NCBI GenBank assembly: GCA_033675265.1
Contig: JAUJYZ010000621.1
Coordinates: forward strand, 97,501 to 161,500
Origin: Actinostola sp. cb2023
Lineage: Eukaryota > Cnidaria > Anthozoa > Actiniaria > Actinostolidae
Length of the DNA: 64,000 nucleotides
Direction of reading: 5' to 3'
Within the stretch, counting starts at the first letter, position 1. Every line of letters starts with the position of its first letter. A program made the position numbers and the translations under genes. Shown here piece by piece: positions 43,401 through 55,238 of the stretch. A model generated the notes under the pieces. That model was not told where the DNA came from. It saw only the letters and a program-made list of their open reading frames with translations, and did not search any database.

Positions 43401-44918
43401 TCAAAAAAAATTCTATTGTTTCATGTCAACATTTTTTCGTGTTCTTGTTGATATTTGTGAATAATTTACACTGACTCGAGGCTAACCATGTACAAATGCG
43501 TCTGATGTCAATAAGTACAGTGGTTTTACAGCGGTATCTATGAACTTGAAAAGGGACTATTGAAGGAGACTTTGTGTACAAGAGTAGTATAAATGATTTG
43601 TGATCCAAATCCAAATTCTCCCTTTCAAATTCAAAGATTCTAGAGGAGAATTTAGCATTTGGTCACTTCCACAGACCCCATCAATAATAATGTCTCACCA
43701 TTATAAAACTGACAGTAATAATAGAAGACTAAAAATGTAAACAATAAATAAATAAATACCTTTTTAGTTTTTCAAGTAGACGATTATATTTCTCTTTCAG
43801 ATCTTTCAAGGCTTTAACTAAACTGTGAGAAAGTTGGATATGGAGATGAAAGAATGAAAAAATGAATGAATGGCAAAATGGGAGGAAACACAATTGGATA
43901 AACAAAATATTGAATCAATACATATAACTGGAGAGATGAACGGATGGATGGATGGACAGACAGACAGACAGATAGTTAGATCAGAGTTGGATGGATGGAT
44001 GGATGGATGGATGGATGGATGGATGGATGGATGGATGGATGGATGGATGGATGGATGGATGGATGGATGGATGGATGGATGGATGGATGGATGGATGGAT
44101 GGATGGATGGATGGATGGATGGATGGATGGATGGATGGATGGATGGATGGATGGATGGATGGATGGATGGATGGATGGATGGTAGAGGGTGTTAGTGGCA
44201 CTGTACAATATAAAGTACCTTGAGTTATCTTCTTTGAGTTCCAGTATAGTTCGGCTTAACTCCTCATTTTTCTCCTTGAGCGCCTTGGCTTCAACTCTCT
44301 CTTGCTCCAACTCATCTTTGTAACCTAGATAGAGTTGTTTTCGGAGTTATGGATATAATACCGCGCCATTATATAATTTAAAGTCCTTGTAGCGCAACGA
44401 AGAACACAGCAAAGTACAATACTAAGTCAATACATTCTATTGTTTATATCCGCAAACAACGGCAGGGTATTCTCAGACAGATACATATAATAAAGTAACA
44501 GTTTCGGGCGATTGTTTTACACCAGGCATTTTCGCGATCATGTATTGTCAACACTGATTCAGTGATTGGCGAAAGTTTGGCCAAGTTCTTTAATATGTTA
44601 TCTGATTTTGAAAAAAATAAAAAGCTGTTGAAGTTCTGAATATATATTTGTCTAAACAGTTCACCAAAGGGGTTCTATAGGTTAAATAAAGAGAAATCCG
44701 ATGTTCTCGACTGTCGATCTTTTCTCGATATTCAGATATTGTGCATTTCACTGAGTCTTTGTCTTTGTGACTAGAATTAGAAAGTCTCTAAAGCGTCATT
44801 TTCTTACTCTCAAAGTCTCTGTTCGCTCTGAAAACACAATAAATACAACCCCTTTCTAACCTTTCAAGTCGCTTTCAATGACATCTTTCAGTCGCTGTAC
44901 AAGTTCAATACTTTCCAT
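37500..44918 (-). CDS. RBBP8/CtIP (Sae2/Ctp1 family), complete, 11 exons
   Basis: Exons in transcript order: 44918-44861, 44324-44219, 43822-43760, 43285-43212, 42139-42070, 41597-40778, 39989-39824, 39272-39184, 38833-38754, 38358-38262, 37739-37500; all in phase, 620 aa (human 897). CtIP is the MRN co-factor that starts DNA end resection at double-strand breaks. Residues 1 to about 95 are a charged coiled coil (for example [17 protein letters not shown]), the tetramerisation region. Exon 6 (273 codons) is the low-complexity middle, much shorter than in vertebrates. The C-terminal Sae2 domain is clear: [34 protein letters not shown] and FPTTQ. T573-P matches the CDK site (human T847), T585-Q the ATM/ATR site (human T859), and the C-x-x-C (CRDC) is kept. 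The C terminus is Arg-rich. I see no clear CtBP PxDLS or Rb LxCxE motif. Confidence 0.95.
37893..38182. mobile_element. 290-bp MITE with about 80-bp inverted ends
   Basis: Left CATCTTCGGGAACCCAGGGG.. and right ..CCCCTGGGTTCCCGAGGATG, with TATTCTGTCGCTCG and GCTCCCAGAGAAATACCCCT in both arms. Last CtIP intron; flanks share CCATGG. Confidence 0.85.
38916..39159. mobile_element. 244-bp TIR element, GGGACTTTATGCAACGACGA ends
   Basis: 28-bp inverted ends with one mismatch, flanked by TA on both sides (38914-38915, 39160-39161). CtIP intron, 25 bp from the exon 39184-39272. No coding capacity. Confidence 0.85.
40014..40072. mobile_element. AAATTCTCCTTT palindrome, copy 4
   Basis: GATCAAAATACAAATTCTCC ... 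AAAGGAGAATTTAG in the CtIP intron, 25 bp from exon 39824-39989. Confidence 0.75.
40228..40664. repeat. 17-bp array, GTGTCTGTCTTAGAGAG
   Basis: About 25 units with AGAGAG/AAGAG/TAGAGAA variants, CtIP intron. Preceded by AGGACTAACTTTTCTTGTCT, the same leader that precedes the array at 42236. Confidence 0.93.
41829..41866. mobile_element. TTGGGCT palindrome, copy in CtIP intron
   Basis: TTTGGGCTACCTGTGG ... CACAGGAAGCCCAA. Confidence 0.75.
41948..42054. mobile_element. AACCTC..GAGGTT element with internal short repeats, copy 2
   Basis: AACCTCACAACGGCTACCTC at the left and CCGTTGTGGAGAGGTTT at the right are inverted; the interior repeats CTACACAATGGCCACCT. It ends about 14 bp from the donor of CtIP exon 42070-42139. 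Confidence 0.65.
42236..43165. repeat. GTGTCTGTCTTGGTTAG array, about 0.9 kb
   Basis: Irregular units of GTGTCTGTCTT plus GGTTAG, AGTTAG or AG and GTGTCTGG, with longer-period duplications. CtIP intron. The 5' part still reads as the AGGACTAACTTTTGCTGTCT element also seen at 40.2 kb. Confidence 0.93.
43600..43664. mobile_element. AAATTCTCC palindrome, copy 5
   Basis: TGATCCAAATCCAAATTCTC ... GAGGAGAATTTAGCATTTGG, CtIP intron. Confidence 0.75.
43989..44183. repeat. GGAT microsatellite, about 48 units
   Basis: Perfect GGAT tetranucleotide, CtIP intron; Met-Asp-Gly-Trp and Pro-Ser-Ile-His frames are artefacts. Confidence 0.97.
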
Positions 44919-45080
44919 CACAAACAACAACTGAAACTTCGCGCGCTTTTCGCCATCTTGTTTGGACCCAGTCCCTATTATCCCCCAGCGTCCTTTGCAA
45001 CGATAACAACATTGAAATCAACAAGATCAAATGTCCTTGAAATGCATTTAAATCGTTGGCTTTGCAGTTTATAAAATACG
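44919..45080. promoter_or_regulatory. Bidirectional promoter between CtIP and the small gene
   Basis: 162 bp between divergent ATGs. Contains CGCCATCTTGTTTGG near 44952 (a YY1-like CCATCTTG) and no obvious TATA box, consistent with a shared housekeeping-type promoter. Confidence 0.55.
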
Positions 45081-45937
45081 ATGATCGAAGAAGAATACGT
45101 TTGTGATCGTTCAGGCCGAGCTGATGAAAGGAAGAAAGGTTTACCCGAGCAAACACCAAGCCAAACGTTGCCAAGACACCAGAGCGATGATCACAAGGTA
45201 AACATTCGAACGATTTATACCTCAAGTAAGCGACCACCCTTGCTAGCTCGTGTTGTCAGGTATGCAGGTGGTCGTGTGCGAGAGGTAGTGTAGTATTAAA
45301 AAACCATGTGGCCGAGTCTACCTTCCTCCTATAAATATTAGTTTACAGCTATTTCAAAAAACGTTGAAAACTGAATACTGTATACTGAATAGTGTATTCC
45401 AAGACCAAAGGGCATTGTGGGCCTCGTTATTTTGAAATAAAAAGTAAATATACAGCGATTTGTTCGCCATATGGAGCTAGTATATTGTTTCTGATGAAAT
45501 ACACTAAAAATAAAATAAATTATTATTATTTATATCACTTTAGAAAATATTACGAGTCCCAAAATGCATTTCGGTCTTGGAATACACTATTTAGAATTAT
45601 CAACGTTTTTTTAAATAGCTGTATAAAGTTGTTGTTGTTTATGCATTCTGTGTTTTACATGCACTTACTAAAACGATACCAAATCATTCAGATTTTCTAC
45701 TGATCTGAAATCTTCAATTTTTAATATTATTATTACCTTTTTAATATTTTGCTTCTATTGTTCCTTTAGTCGCCAAAGACCCAATTTATGTACAGTCAAC
45801 TAGGCAGAACAGTAATCAAGAAACACACTTATCTATCACCAGTTACACATGCTACCTATCCATGGAACTACCATCACCCCCCTGGAAGAAAAAACACTTT
45901 TAAAATGCCAAAGACAATCTACCCAAAACAGCGATAG
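45081..45937 (+). CDS. Small two-exon gene of unknown function (94 aa)
   Basis: Exon 1 is 45081-45197 (39 codons ending HQSDDHK, donor AAG/GTAAAC), exon 2 is 45770-45937 (acceptor TTCCTTTAG), both in phase 0; stop TAG. The product is basic and soluble, with no signal peptide or membrane segment. Exon 2 is rich in aromatic and Pro residues with YSQLGRTVIKKHTYLSP and THATYPWNYHHPPGRKN, then MPKTIYPKQR. This texture resembles short ciliary microtubule-associated proteins, but I do not recognise the family, so no function is assigned. Support comes from two good splice sites, phase match, non-repetitive composition and the head-to-head position with CtIP. The alternative is that exon 1 alone (open to 45293) is translated or that the pairing is chance. 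Confidence 0.5.
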
Positions 45938-46980
45938 CCTACGTAGCGGTGCTCTGGGAGGAGTGGGAAAGGAAAATAGCAGAGCTCCACTATGCAATCT
46001 AAAACAGTGAAGGCATGTGGAACCTGTACGCCAACAAGTCAGAATTATAATATTATTGTGCTTGAAAGGATGCCGATATTGCTGGTTTGCAATACACGTC
46101 ACGGCGGCCATCTTGGTTGAACTCCAACAAAAGATTGCTCATTAGTGTCTATTGTTTGTTCAACCAACATGGCCACCGTGTCTTTATCTCTTGATTCTCA
46201 AGGGATTGATTGAAAACCAAGAATATGTTACAAGACTGATCAAAATGGCTCCTTTGCATTTTTCTTAAATGATATAATTTCTGGTCAGCCACCCAGAACA
46301 CTGTATATTATATATATATGCCACTGCATTTTGATATCATTTATTTCCATTCCAATTCTAGTACCAATGAGTGTGCGTGTTGAGTATTTTGTCAATAGAA
46401 AGAACATGGATTAAATCTATGATATTTGAGTTGGAAGTTTCAGTTTGAGGGGTGACATCGACTCCTGTGAGAATCGAACTCCAGACCTTTGGCTCCTTTG
46501 TTTTGGTCACTGTCCCACCCCTCCCCTCCCCCTCCCGTATGCTGTTGTTCTATCAGCTTCTGAGTTCTGTGCATCGGGATTCTTACATTCAGCTTCTGAG
46601 TAGTTTTCAGTATAACTGTTTTTAGTAAAGTCTGCGGTCATAGTTTTGTCATGTGTATTCAGATTTTGCTCATTTGATAACTTTGATTTCTTTTCGAGTT
46701 TGTGGACCGACACGTTCCGAAATCACTCGACATCTCTTAGTGAGGGCCTACCACAAACGGGATGTGTATTTGTAAGCAAAAGATGATCTTTCGCCACATA
46801 CGTATGAGCAAGTCCACACATTGACACAAACTGAAAAAATGGCAACCATTTATGTATAGTAGTGAAAGTGCGTGGTGGTGACGGTGAATATATGAGCGGA
46901 AGTGATTTGTGAAATTTTTGCATTTTGCGACGGAGATGATCCGAAGACAAAGTCTGCAATTTTAGACCTGGTCTACCACA
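45938..46980. other. Intergenic between the small gene and EXOC3
   Basis: No supported exon. Inverted-looking GGCGGCCATCTTGGTTGA (46104-46121) and CAACATGGCCACCG (46164-46177) may mark a degraded element. A minus open frame at 46507-46713 lacks an ATG and is not called. Confidence 0.4.
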
Positions 46981-47877
46981 GGTAGCCCACGTAACACAGG
47001 TAGCCCAAGTAACACAGGTAGCCCGAGTAACACAGGTAGCCCAAGTAACACAGATAGCCCGAGTAACACAGGTAGCCCAAGTAACACAGATAGCCCAAGT
47101 AACACAGGTAGCCCAAGTAACACAGGTAGCCCAATTAACACAGGTAGCCCAAGTAACACAGGTAGCCCGAGTAACACAGGTAGCCCAAGTAACACAGATA
47201 GCCCGAGTAACACAGGTAGCCCAAGTAACACAGGTAGCCCAATTAACACAGGTAGCCCAAGTAACACAGGTAGCCCAAGTAACACAGATAGCCCAAGTAA
47301 CACACAGGTAGCCCGAGTAACACATGTAGCCCAAGTAACACAGGTAGCCCAAGTAACACAGGTAGCCCGAGTAACACAGGTAGCCCAAGTAACACAGGTA
47401 GCCCAAGTAACACAGGTAGCCCAAGTAACACAGATAGCCCAAGTAACACAGGTAGCCCGAGTAACACATGTAGCCCAAGTAACACAGGTAGCCCAAGTAA
47501 CACAGGTAGCCCAAGTAACACAGGTAGCCCAAGTAACACAGGTAGCCCAAGTAACACAGGTAGCCCAAGTAACACAGGTAGCCCGAGTAACACAGGTAGC
47601 CCAAGTAACACAGGTAGCCCAAGTAACACAGATAGCCCAAGTAACACAGGTAGCCCGAGTAACACATGTAGCCCAAGTAACACAGGTAGCCCAAGAACAC
47701 AGGTAGCCCGAGTAACACAGGTAGCCCAAGTAACACAGGTAGCCCAAGTAACACAGATAGCCCAAGTAACACAGGTAGCCCGAGTAACACAGGTAGCCCA
47801 AGTAACACAGGTAGCCCAAGTAACACAGATAGCCCAAGTAACACAGGTAGCCCGAATAACACAGGTAGCCCGAGTAA
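46981..47877. repeat. 18-bp satellite, about 50 copies, in the EXOC3 3' flank
   Basis: Unit GTAACACAGGTAGCCCAA with CCCGA, CAGATAG and ACATGTAG variants and two indels. The unit contains ACACAGGTAGCCCAA, the right arm of the dispersed TTGGGCT palindrome. It starts about 40 bp past the EXOC3 stop. Confidence 0.96.
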
Positions 47878-47884
47878 TTATAGC

Positions 47885-47890
47885 TTTATT
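47885..47890 (-). terminator. Probable EXOC3 poly(A) signal
   Basis: AATAAA on the minus strand 27 nt after the EXOC3 TAG and just before the 18-bp satellite, so cleavage would fall at the edge of or inside the satellite. Confidence 0.55.
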
Positions 47891-47916
47891 TGTTATTAAT
47901 ATTTCTTATGTACATT

Positions 47917-50900
47917 CTAAGCATTTGGTGTTGATTTTAACTTGGTTTTCACAGCCGTTTCAAGCTTGTCAAGCAAAGAAGGTGGCACAATGATTTGATG
48001 AAAGAAACCCTCTTCGCTGCCCTCTGTGCTCTCTCTCTGACCTTCAGCTAAAGGGGTCTCCAGAATAATCTGAAAGAAAATATTTTATTGAAAAAAATTA
48101 TTATAAATATGCAGGGGCGGATCTAGGGGAGGGGTGCAGGGGGTGCACACCCCCCTGGATGAGCTGATATCTACTGCGTTATTGGTGCTAGAGTTTGTGT
48201 ACGTCCTGATCATAAATGGTGCACCCCCTCCTAAAAGATGGTGCACCCCCTCCTAAAAACAATCCTGGTCCGCCCCTGATATGACTATGTTCAAAGTATC
48301 TGTACAGTAAACTGGTTGAGCTTGCCTCCTATGTCAGACATTACAATTTTTTTAATCACTTTTTGAAGAGGGAGGGGGGTCAGTAGAGGGGTGGGGTGTT
48401 TAGAATCCTAACAAGACATACTTCCTTAGCTTCATTTCTCCACACATCTCCCCTCATGAGTAGCAAAGCCATAGCGTGATCAGACTTGAAGTCAGGGTAC
48501 TTAGCAGCCAGGCCCTGGAAGTTCAAAGAAAATCTACTTAGTATTGTCTGATCTGATAAACGTTGTTTTTTTTCACACTGGTATAGAGTCTAAGATTAAT
48601 GCTTAAAATACCATTATTACAGTAAATCTAAATATTTTATCTGTAAAGGTTGCCCATCACTACAGATGTACAATATTGATAAAAAATAATAAAAAATAGT
48701 AATAATAATAAATAGTAATAATAATAAATAATAATAAATAATAATAATAATAATGATAATAAATAGTATTAATAAATAATAATGATAATAAATAGTAATA
48801 ATAATAAATAATGATAATAAATAGTATTAATAAATAAAAATAAATAATGATAATAAATAGTAATAATAATAAATAATGATAATAAATAGTATTAATAAAT
48901 AATAATAATAAATAATAATAATGATAATAAATAGTAATAATAATAATAATAATAAATGAAAAAATAATGAAAAAATAATAATGAAAAATTAATAATAATA
49001 ATAATATTGATACTAATAATAATAATAAACTACATAAGTGTTTACAAAATTACAAAGCAATACTCACAGATATCTCCAAGGCCATCATAGAAGTGTCCTT
49101 GAGTTTGATGACTTCAGCAAGTGCAGAAAGAACTGAACATTTGTTCTCAATCTGTGAAATAGAAAACGTCCAACTTTCTGTAATGATGATATTGATTATG
49201 GTGGCACACAGTTGATGACAGTGATAATAGTGGCACACAGTTGATGACAGTGATAATAGTGACTGACGATGGTTACAGTTCGACACCTTTGACCACCTTT
49301 AATGTATTCACATACTTTTGTAATTTTTACCTAAAACAAGAGAATGTCTCGCCATGTCACAAGCTGATTGGCTAATAACAACAATGGATCAGAGGTAGGT
49401 CACAGTTTTTAGTGCCACACTGTAAATGATGATGCCGGTGATGACACATGATGACGACAATGTGATGATGATGATGGTATTGATAATCATGGTGGTGGTG
49501 ATGACACACGATGGTGATGACAACAGTAATGATGTTAATTCACTGCATACATGTAGAATATCTACTTTAAATACCTCTTCGTCGCTGTCATTGATTTTCT
49601 TACAGAAGAGCTTCTGAAACTTCACTGCTTCAGCTGTGATCTTTTTAGCCGCGTCTCGTCTATCCTCGTAAGTTTTAAATGCCAGTTTTCTACAAAACAC
49701 GAAGTCCTAAGTACATAACTAAGAACACTTAATGATATGTTATACATGTAAGTCAATAATTATATAATACCGTTGAACCTCTGGTTGCGACCACTCTCCT
49801 AAGCGACCACCTCTCCCAAGCGACCAGTTTTCCAAAATACCAAAAGTCCAGTTCAAGTCAAATCACTATAGTTGGAACCTCTCATAAGCGACCGCTTCTC
49901 GTAAGCGACCACAAAGCTTGACATTTTGGGTGTTCGCTTACGGGAGGTTTGAAGGTAATTTGTTTAGCAAGCAGAGAGAGTAAAGGAGATATTTATTGCT
50001 ATTACATAGCAGTAGTAAGTGCCGCTATCAATTTTAAGGGCAACACAATGCTTTTAGACACTAGTACTGATGAAGACAATAGACACTGTCAAACATGTGT
50101 AGAAAACACTGTCTTTTAGACACTAGTGCTGATGAAGACAATAGACACTGTCAAACATGTGTAGAAAACACTGTCTTTTAGACACTAGTGCTGATGATGA
50201 AGACACTGTCAAACATGTGTAGAAAACACTGTCTTTTAGACACTAGTACTGATGAAGACAATAGACACTGTCAAACATGTGTAGAAAACACTGTCTTTTA
50301 GACACTAGTGCTGATGAAGACAATAGACACTGTCAAACATGTGTAGAAAACACTGTCTTTTAGACACTAGTGCTGATGAAGACAATAGACACTGTCAAAC
50401 ATGTGTAGAAAACACTGTCTTTTAGACACTAGTGCTGATGAAGACAATAGACACTGTCAAACATGTGTAGAAAACACTGTCTAAAAAACGTATCATTGTA
50501 ACACTGCAAAAGCCGACTTTCAATATATGCTTCACTAGTTGTGTACAATAGTTTCAGAGTGAGGCTCTGGGGTCTAATGCTCACTGATTCGTGAAAAGAT
50601 AAAAGAATAAATGTCATTATTCCCGGAAACCTCGCACTGAAACCTTTGTGCGTGACAAGTAGAGCATATATCAAAAGTGGTCTATTGCAATATTGCACTG
50701 CCGTCGTGACTTACTTGTTCATCATTGCTCTAACGTACTCCAATAAAAACTTCTTTAACGATTGTTGCATAAGATACGTATAAAAACTGAAAACATTCAA
50801 ATGAGGTAATTTCAGGAACAGCACATGCAGGGAAGCGGTTTTTGGGGGGGTGGGGGGGGGTGGTTTGGGGTGCGGTGGGGTGGGGTGGGGTAGGTATGCA

Positions 50901-51769
50901 TACAAATTTCAAGAGCTCATTGAAAATATAATCTCCTACTATTATGGACTCTCATTATTATGGGGACCAAATAACAGCCCTGACGGTGTCCACTATTAAA
51001 AATGTTAAATTCACAGGTTAAAGGAAATCTATAACACCATAAAAAAGAGTATTCAGTCTGGTACTTAACTTTACTGACTTTTCAAGCCTTAGCCCTCTGA
51101 TGAAGGGATCATTATACACTGCCGCAGCCCATACTAGTGTACCTAGTTTCCAGTTGACTGTAGTTGGCTCTTCACATCCAGGTAGCCAGCTCTATTACCT
51201 ATCCAGCTTTGATGGAAAATCCCCACCCTCTCCTCCCTTGAGTGCAAAATGACGTACCTTGGTTTCAAGTGCGCAAAATCAGAAGAATAATCTTCAAATG
51301 TTGCAATAATTGTGTCGACTTGAGTTGGAGTTGAAACCCTACAACGAAAAATAATGTCATCATGACATGTAGTTTGCTAGGAATATTCAACAAATTTTGC
51401 TTGAGATGTGACTACTGAAGTTGTATCATGAAAAAGCAAGTTATACAAACATCTTGGCAGACTGTATCGTCGTGTACAGATTAACGTAGAAATTTTAGAG
51501 GATTTTGGTTCTCCTCACTTAGAAAATAAAATTAGTCGAGAGTAGAACAATGCACAGCTGGCACCAAACGATCACTTCAATGCCTAACCCTACCGTTCTC
51601 CTAAACCTAACCAACTATTTAAAGCGACTATGCTATCGTAAATGTACAAAGACAATGCGAAGAGGGTAAATAGTCATTCCCCTGAGGGTTCCTGTACACC
51701 ACGATACTACCAACATCTTACCTATCCTGGGTTCCAGAGGCTGGGAGAGAAGGGGGGGGGGGGGGGGGT

Positions 51770-51811
<42 letters not shown>

Positions 51812-54732
51812 GGAGGAGGCCCAGGCCCAGGCTGGCGACTGGTGTGACCAGAGGACCCCTCCTCCTCCCTCTTCTCCCCAATTCCCTTGGCCTTCTCTCA
51901 CTGCCTCTGGAATCCAGGGTACATCTTACCAAGTTTGAGTCATGATCTCATTGAAGAATGGATCCAAATCAAGAAACACTTCATCCAGTAAAAAGCTAGA
52001 CCTGCAAATGGCATTTTAATCGTAAATATTCAGTCAATGAGTCAAGGTTTATTTGCATATATTAAACACAAAGTTCTGGTATAAAAGGATGCTGCCCAGG
52101 GGTACAACAATACATTTGTATGATGGCATACCCTTCCTGGCCGATTTTCTGAAAGCAGTCCATGATGCTTTTAAACATCTGTAATCTATCTTCTCCAAAG
52201 TTAGGCTTGCCAACCTCAGAAATTATGCGGTCCTATTGAAACAGTGTGACAGTCAACTAACATGAGTATTTGAGAGAACAGCAGAGAACGGCAGAGCACG
52301 GCAGAGCACGGCAGAGCACGGCAGAGCACGGCAGAGCACGGCAGAGCACGGCAGAGCACGGCAGAGCACGGCAGAGCACGGCAGAGCACGGCAGAGCACG
52401 GCAGAGCACGGCAGAGCACGGCAGAGCACGGCAGAGCACGGCAGAGCACGGCAGAGCACGGCAGAGCACGGCAGAGCACGGCAGAGCACGGCAGAGCACG
52501 GCAGAGCACGGCAGAGCACGGCAGAGCACGGCAGAGCACGGCAGAGCACGGCAGAGCACGGCAGAGCACGGCAGAGCACGGCAGAGCAGCACGGCAGAGC
52601 ACGGCAGAGCACGGCAGAGCACGGCAGAGCACGGCAGAGCACGGCAGAGCACGGCAGAGCACGGCAGAGCACGGCAGAGCACGGCAGAGCACGGCAGAGC
52701 ACGGCAGAGCACGGCAGAGCACGGCAGAGCACGGCAGAGCACGGCAGAGCACGGCAGAGCACGGCAGAGCACGGCAGAGCACGGCAGAGCACGGCAGAGC
52801 ACGGCAGAGCACGGCAGAGCACGGCAGAGCACGGCAGAGCACGGCACAGCACGGCAGAGCACGGCAGAGCACGGCAGAGCACGGCAGAGCACGGCAGAGC
52901 ACGGCAGAGCACGGCAGAGCACGGCAGAGCACGGCAGAGCACGGCAGAGCACGGCAGAGCACGGCAGAGCATGGCAGAGCGCGGCAGAACGCGGCAGAGC
53001 ACGGCAGAGCACGGCAGAGCACGGCAGAGCACGGCAGAGCACGGCAGAGCAATATTATTGTTACACTTACCCTGAGTTGCTCAGTGAATTCAATTGAGGA
53101 TTTACAGTTGTTTACTATGGCTATCTGTATAAATATCAACCCATTAGTAAGTGTTGATACATGGTTTCCAGTAAGTAAGTTAAGGTCTTACCATGTATTC
53201 CACAAAACTTGGAGGTTGACTTCTGTCCTCAAAATGCTTGCACTTGAACTCCCGAACAGATCCTACAGTTTTCAGATTATTAGGTTTATATTATGGTACT
53301 GCAAATTGTCAAAGGTCCTGGTAACACTTACGTCTGTAATTTCTTTGGAATTCTTGGATTTCTTCAATGCAAATGTCAAAAATCTGATGCAATAAAAATT
53401 ACGGTTGATGTTTTTTATTATTCCACTTGTGCATCATTTTACCATATTAGGGCAAGAGAACAGGCAAAATATGCCAGCGTATTACACAGTAGCTCACACA
53501 CACACGAAAAACATAGCAAAAATGGCTCGAAAACTTCAGTAATCAAAGAAACAAAATCAATAATCCCCTTATTTGATGGTTTGACAGATAATACTTGCAG
53601 ACATTTTACTCATTGCTTGTATTTTTCCTCGCCCTATAGGCTCAGAAAAATACTACGCAACTCGTAAAATATGCGCGTATAATCTGTCAAACCATCAAAT
53701 AAGCTGTATATTATATTCACTACCCATCACATCAAAAACAATGTCATCACCATCATCATTAATGTCATTACATGTACCACAATCAGCATCATCATCACTG
53801 TCACCCATCATCATCACCGATGTCATCATCCATCATCACTATCATCCATCATCATCACCAATGTCATCAACATCATCTATATCACTGTCATCATCCATCA
53901 TCATTATCATCCATCACCATCACCAATGTCATCAACATCATCTATATCACTATCATCCATCCATCACCACTATCATCCATCATCATCACCAATGTCATCA
54001 ACATCATCTATATCACTATCATCCATCCATCACCACTATCATACATCATCATCACCAATGTCATCACCATCATCTATATCACTATCATCCATCCATCACC
54101 ACTATCATCCATCATCATCACTATCATCCATCATCATCACCAATGTCATCAACATCATCTATATCACTGTCATCATCCATCATCACTATCATCCATCATC
54201 ATCGCCAATGTCATCACCATCATCAGTACCATCATCATCATAAAATAATCAGTATCATTGACACTACCCTATGACCATTGCTATTACTTTCAAACTGTGA
54301 CTATGACATATATGTACCTTGAGTTTGAGGTCTTCTCCTGTTTGAGCAGCCACTTGGAGCTGAAGGAAAAGTTATTGGAACTCATATCTACTAACCAAAC
54401 TACAGACATATCTGCACACATACGTCCAATACTTACATTCTGATCAACCATTTGAAAAAGAAAAACTGGCAAAGATGTATTGTAGAATCCTTCACTATCA
54501 GCATCAGGGAGAGTGTCATTATTCCAATCCTTGAAAGAAAATAAATAAATAAATAAATAAAACTATTATTTACAATTTACTACCAGTAAAATTAATTATT
54601 TGATTGCACTGCTGTAAGATAATTTGAAGGTGTGTGCGAGAACAATCCCAGATCGATAAATTCTCCTCTAATTTCAGTTCTAAAGGAGAATTTGGATTTT
54701 GATCACCAGTCTTACATGTACATGTATAATGT

Positions 54733-54817
<85 letters not shown>

Positions 54818-54886
54818 GTCTATCTGTCTGTTTATCTGTCTGTCTGTCTGTCTGTTTATCTGTCTATCTGTATGTCTGTCTGTTTA

Positions 54887-54943
<57 letters not shown>

Positions 54944-55207
54944 TTATCTGTCTGTTCATTCATTCATTCATTCTGTCTGTCTGTCTGTCTGTTTATCTGT
55001 CTGTCTGTTCATTCATTCATTCATTCTGTCTGTTTATCTGTCTGTCTGTCTGTTTATCTATCTGTCTGTCTGTCTGTCTGTCTGTTTATCTGTCTGTCTG
55101 TCTGTTTATCTGTCTGTCTGTCTGTTTATCTGTCTGTCTGTCTGTTTATCAGTCTGTCTGTCTGTTTATCTGTCTGTCTGTCTGTTTATCTGTCTGTTTG
55201 TCTGTTT

Positions 55208-55238
<31 letters not shown>

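Noticed and set aside
46507..46713. 69-codon minus frame with protein-like composition
   Set aside because: No ATG, no matching splice partner and no recognised family; kept out for lack of support.
46723..47862. Minus-strand Leu/Gly/Tyr/Cys repeat frames, up to 379 codons
   Set aside because: 18-bp satellite divisible by three; no start context, domain or splice support.
52216..53139. Ala-Leu-Pro-Cys-Ser-Ala-Val repeat frames on both strands
   Set aside because: 10-bp satellite read in three phases inside an EXOC3 intron.
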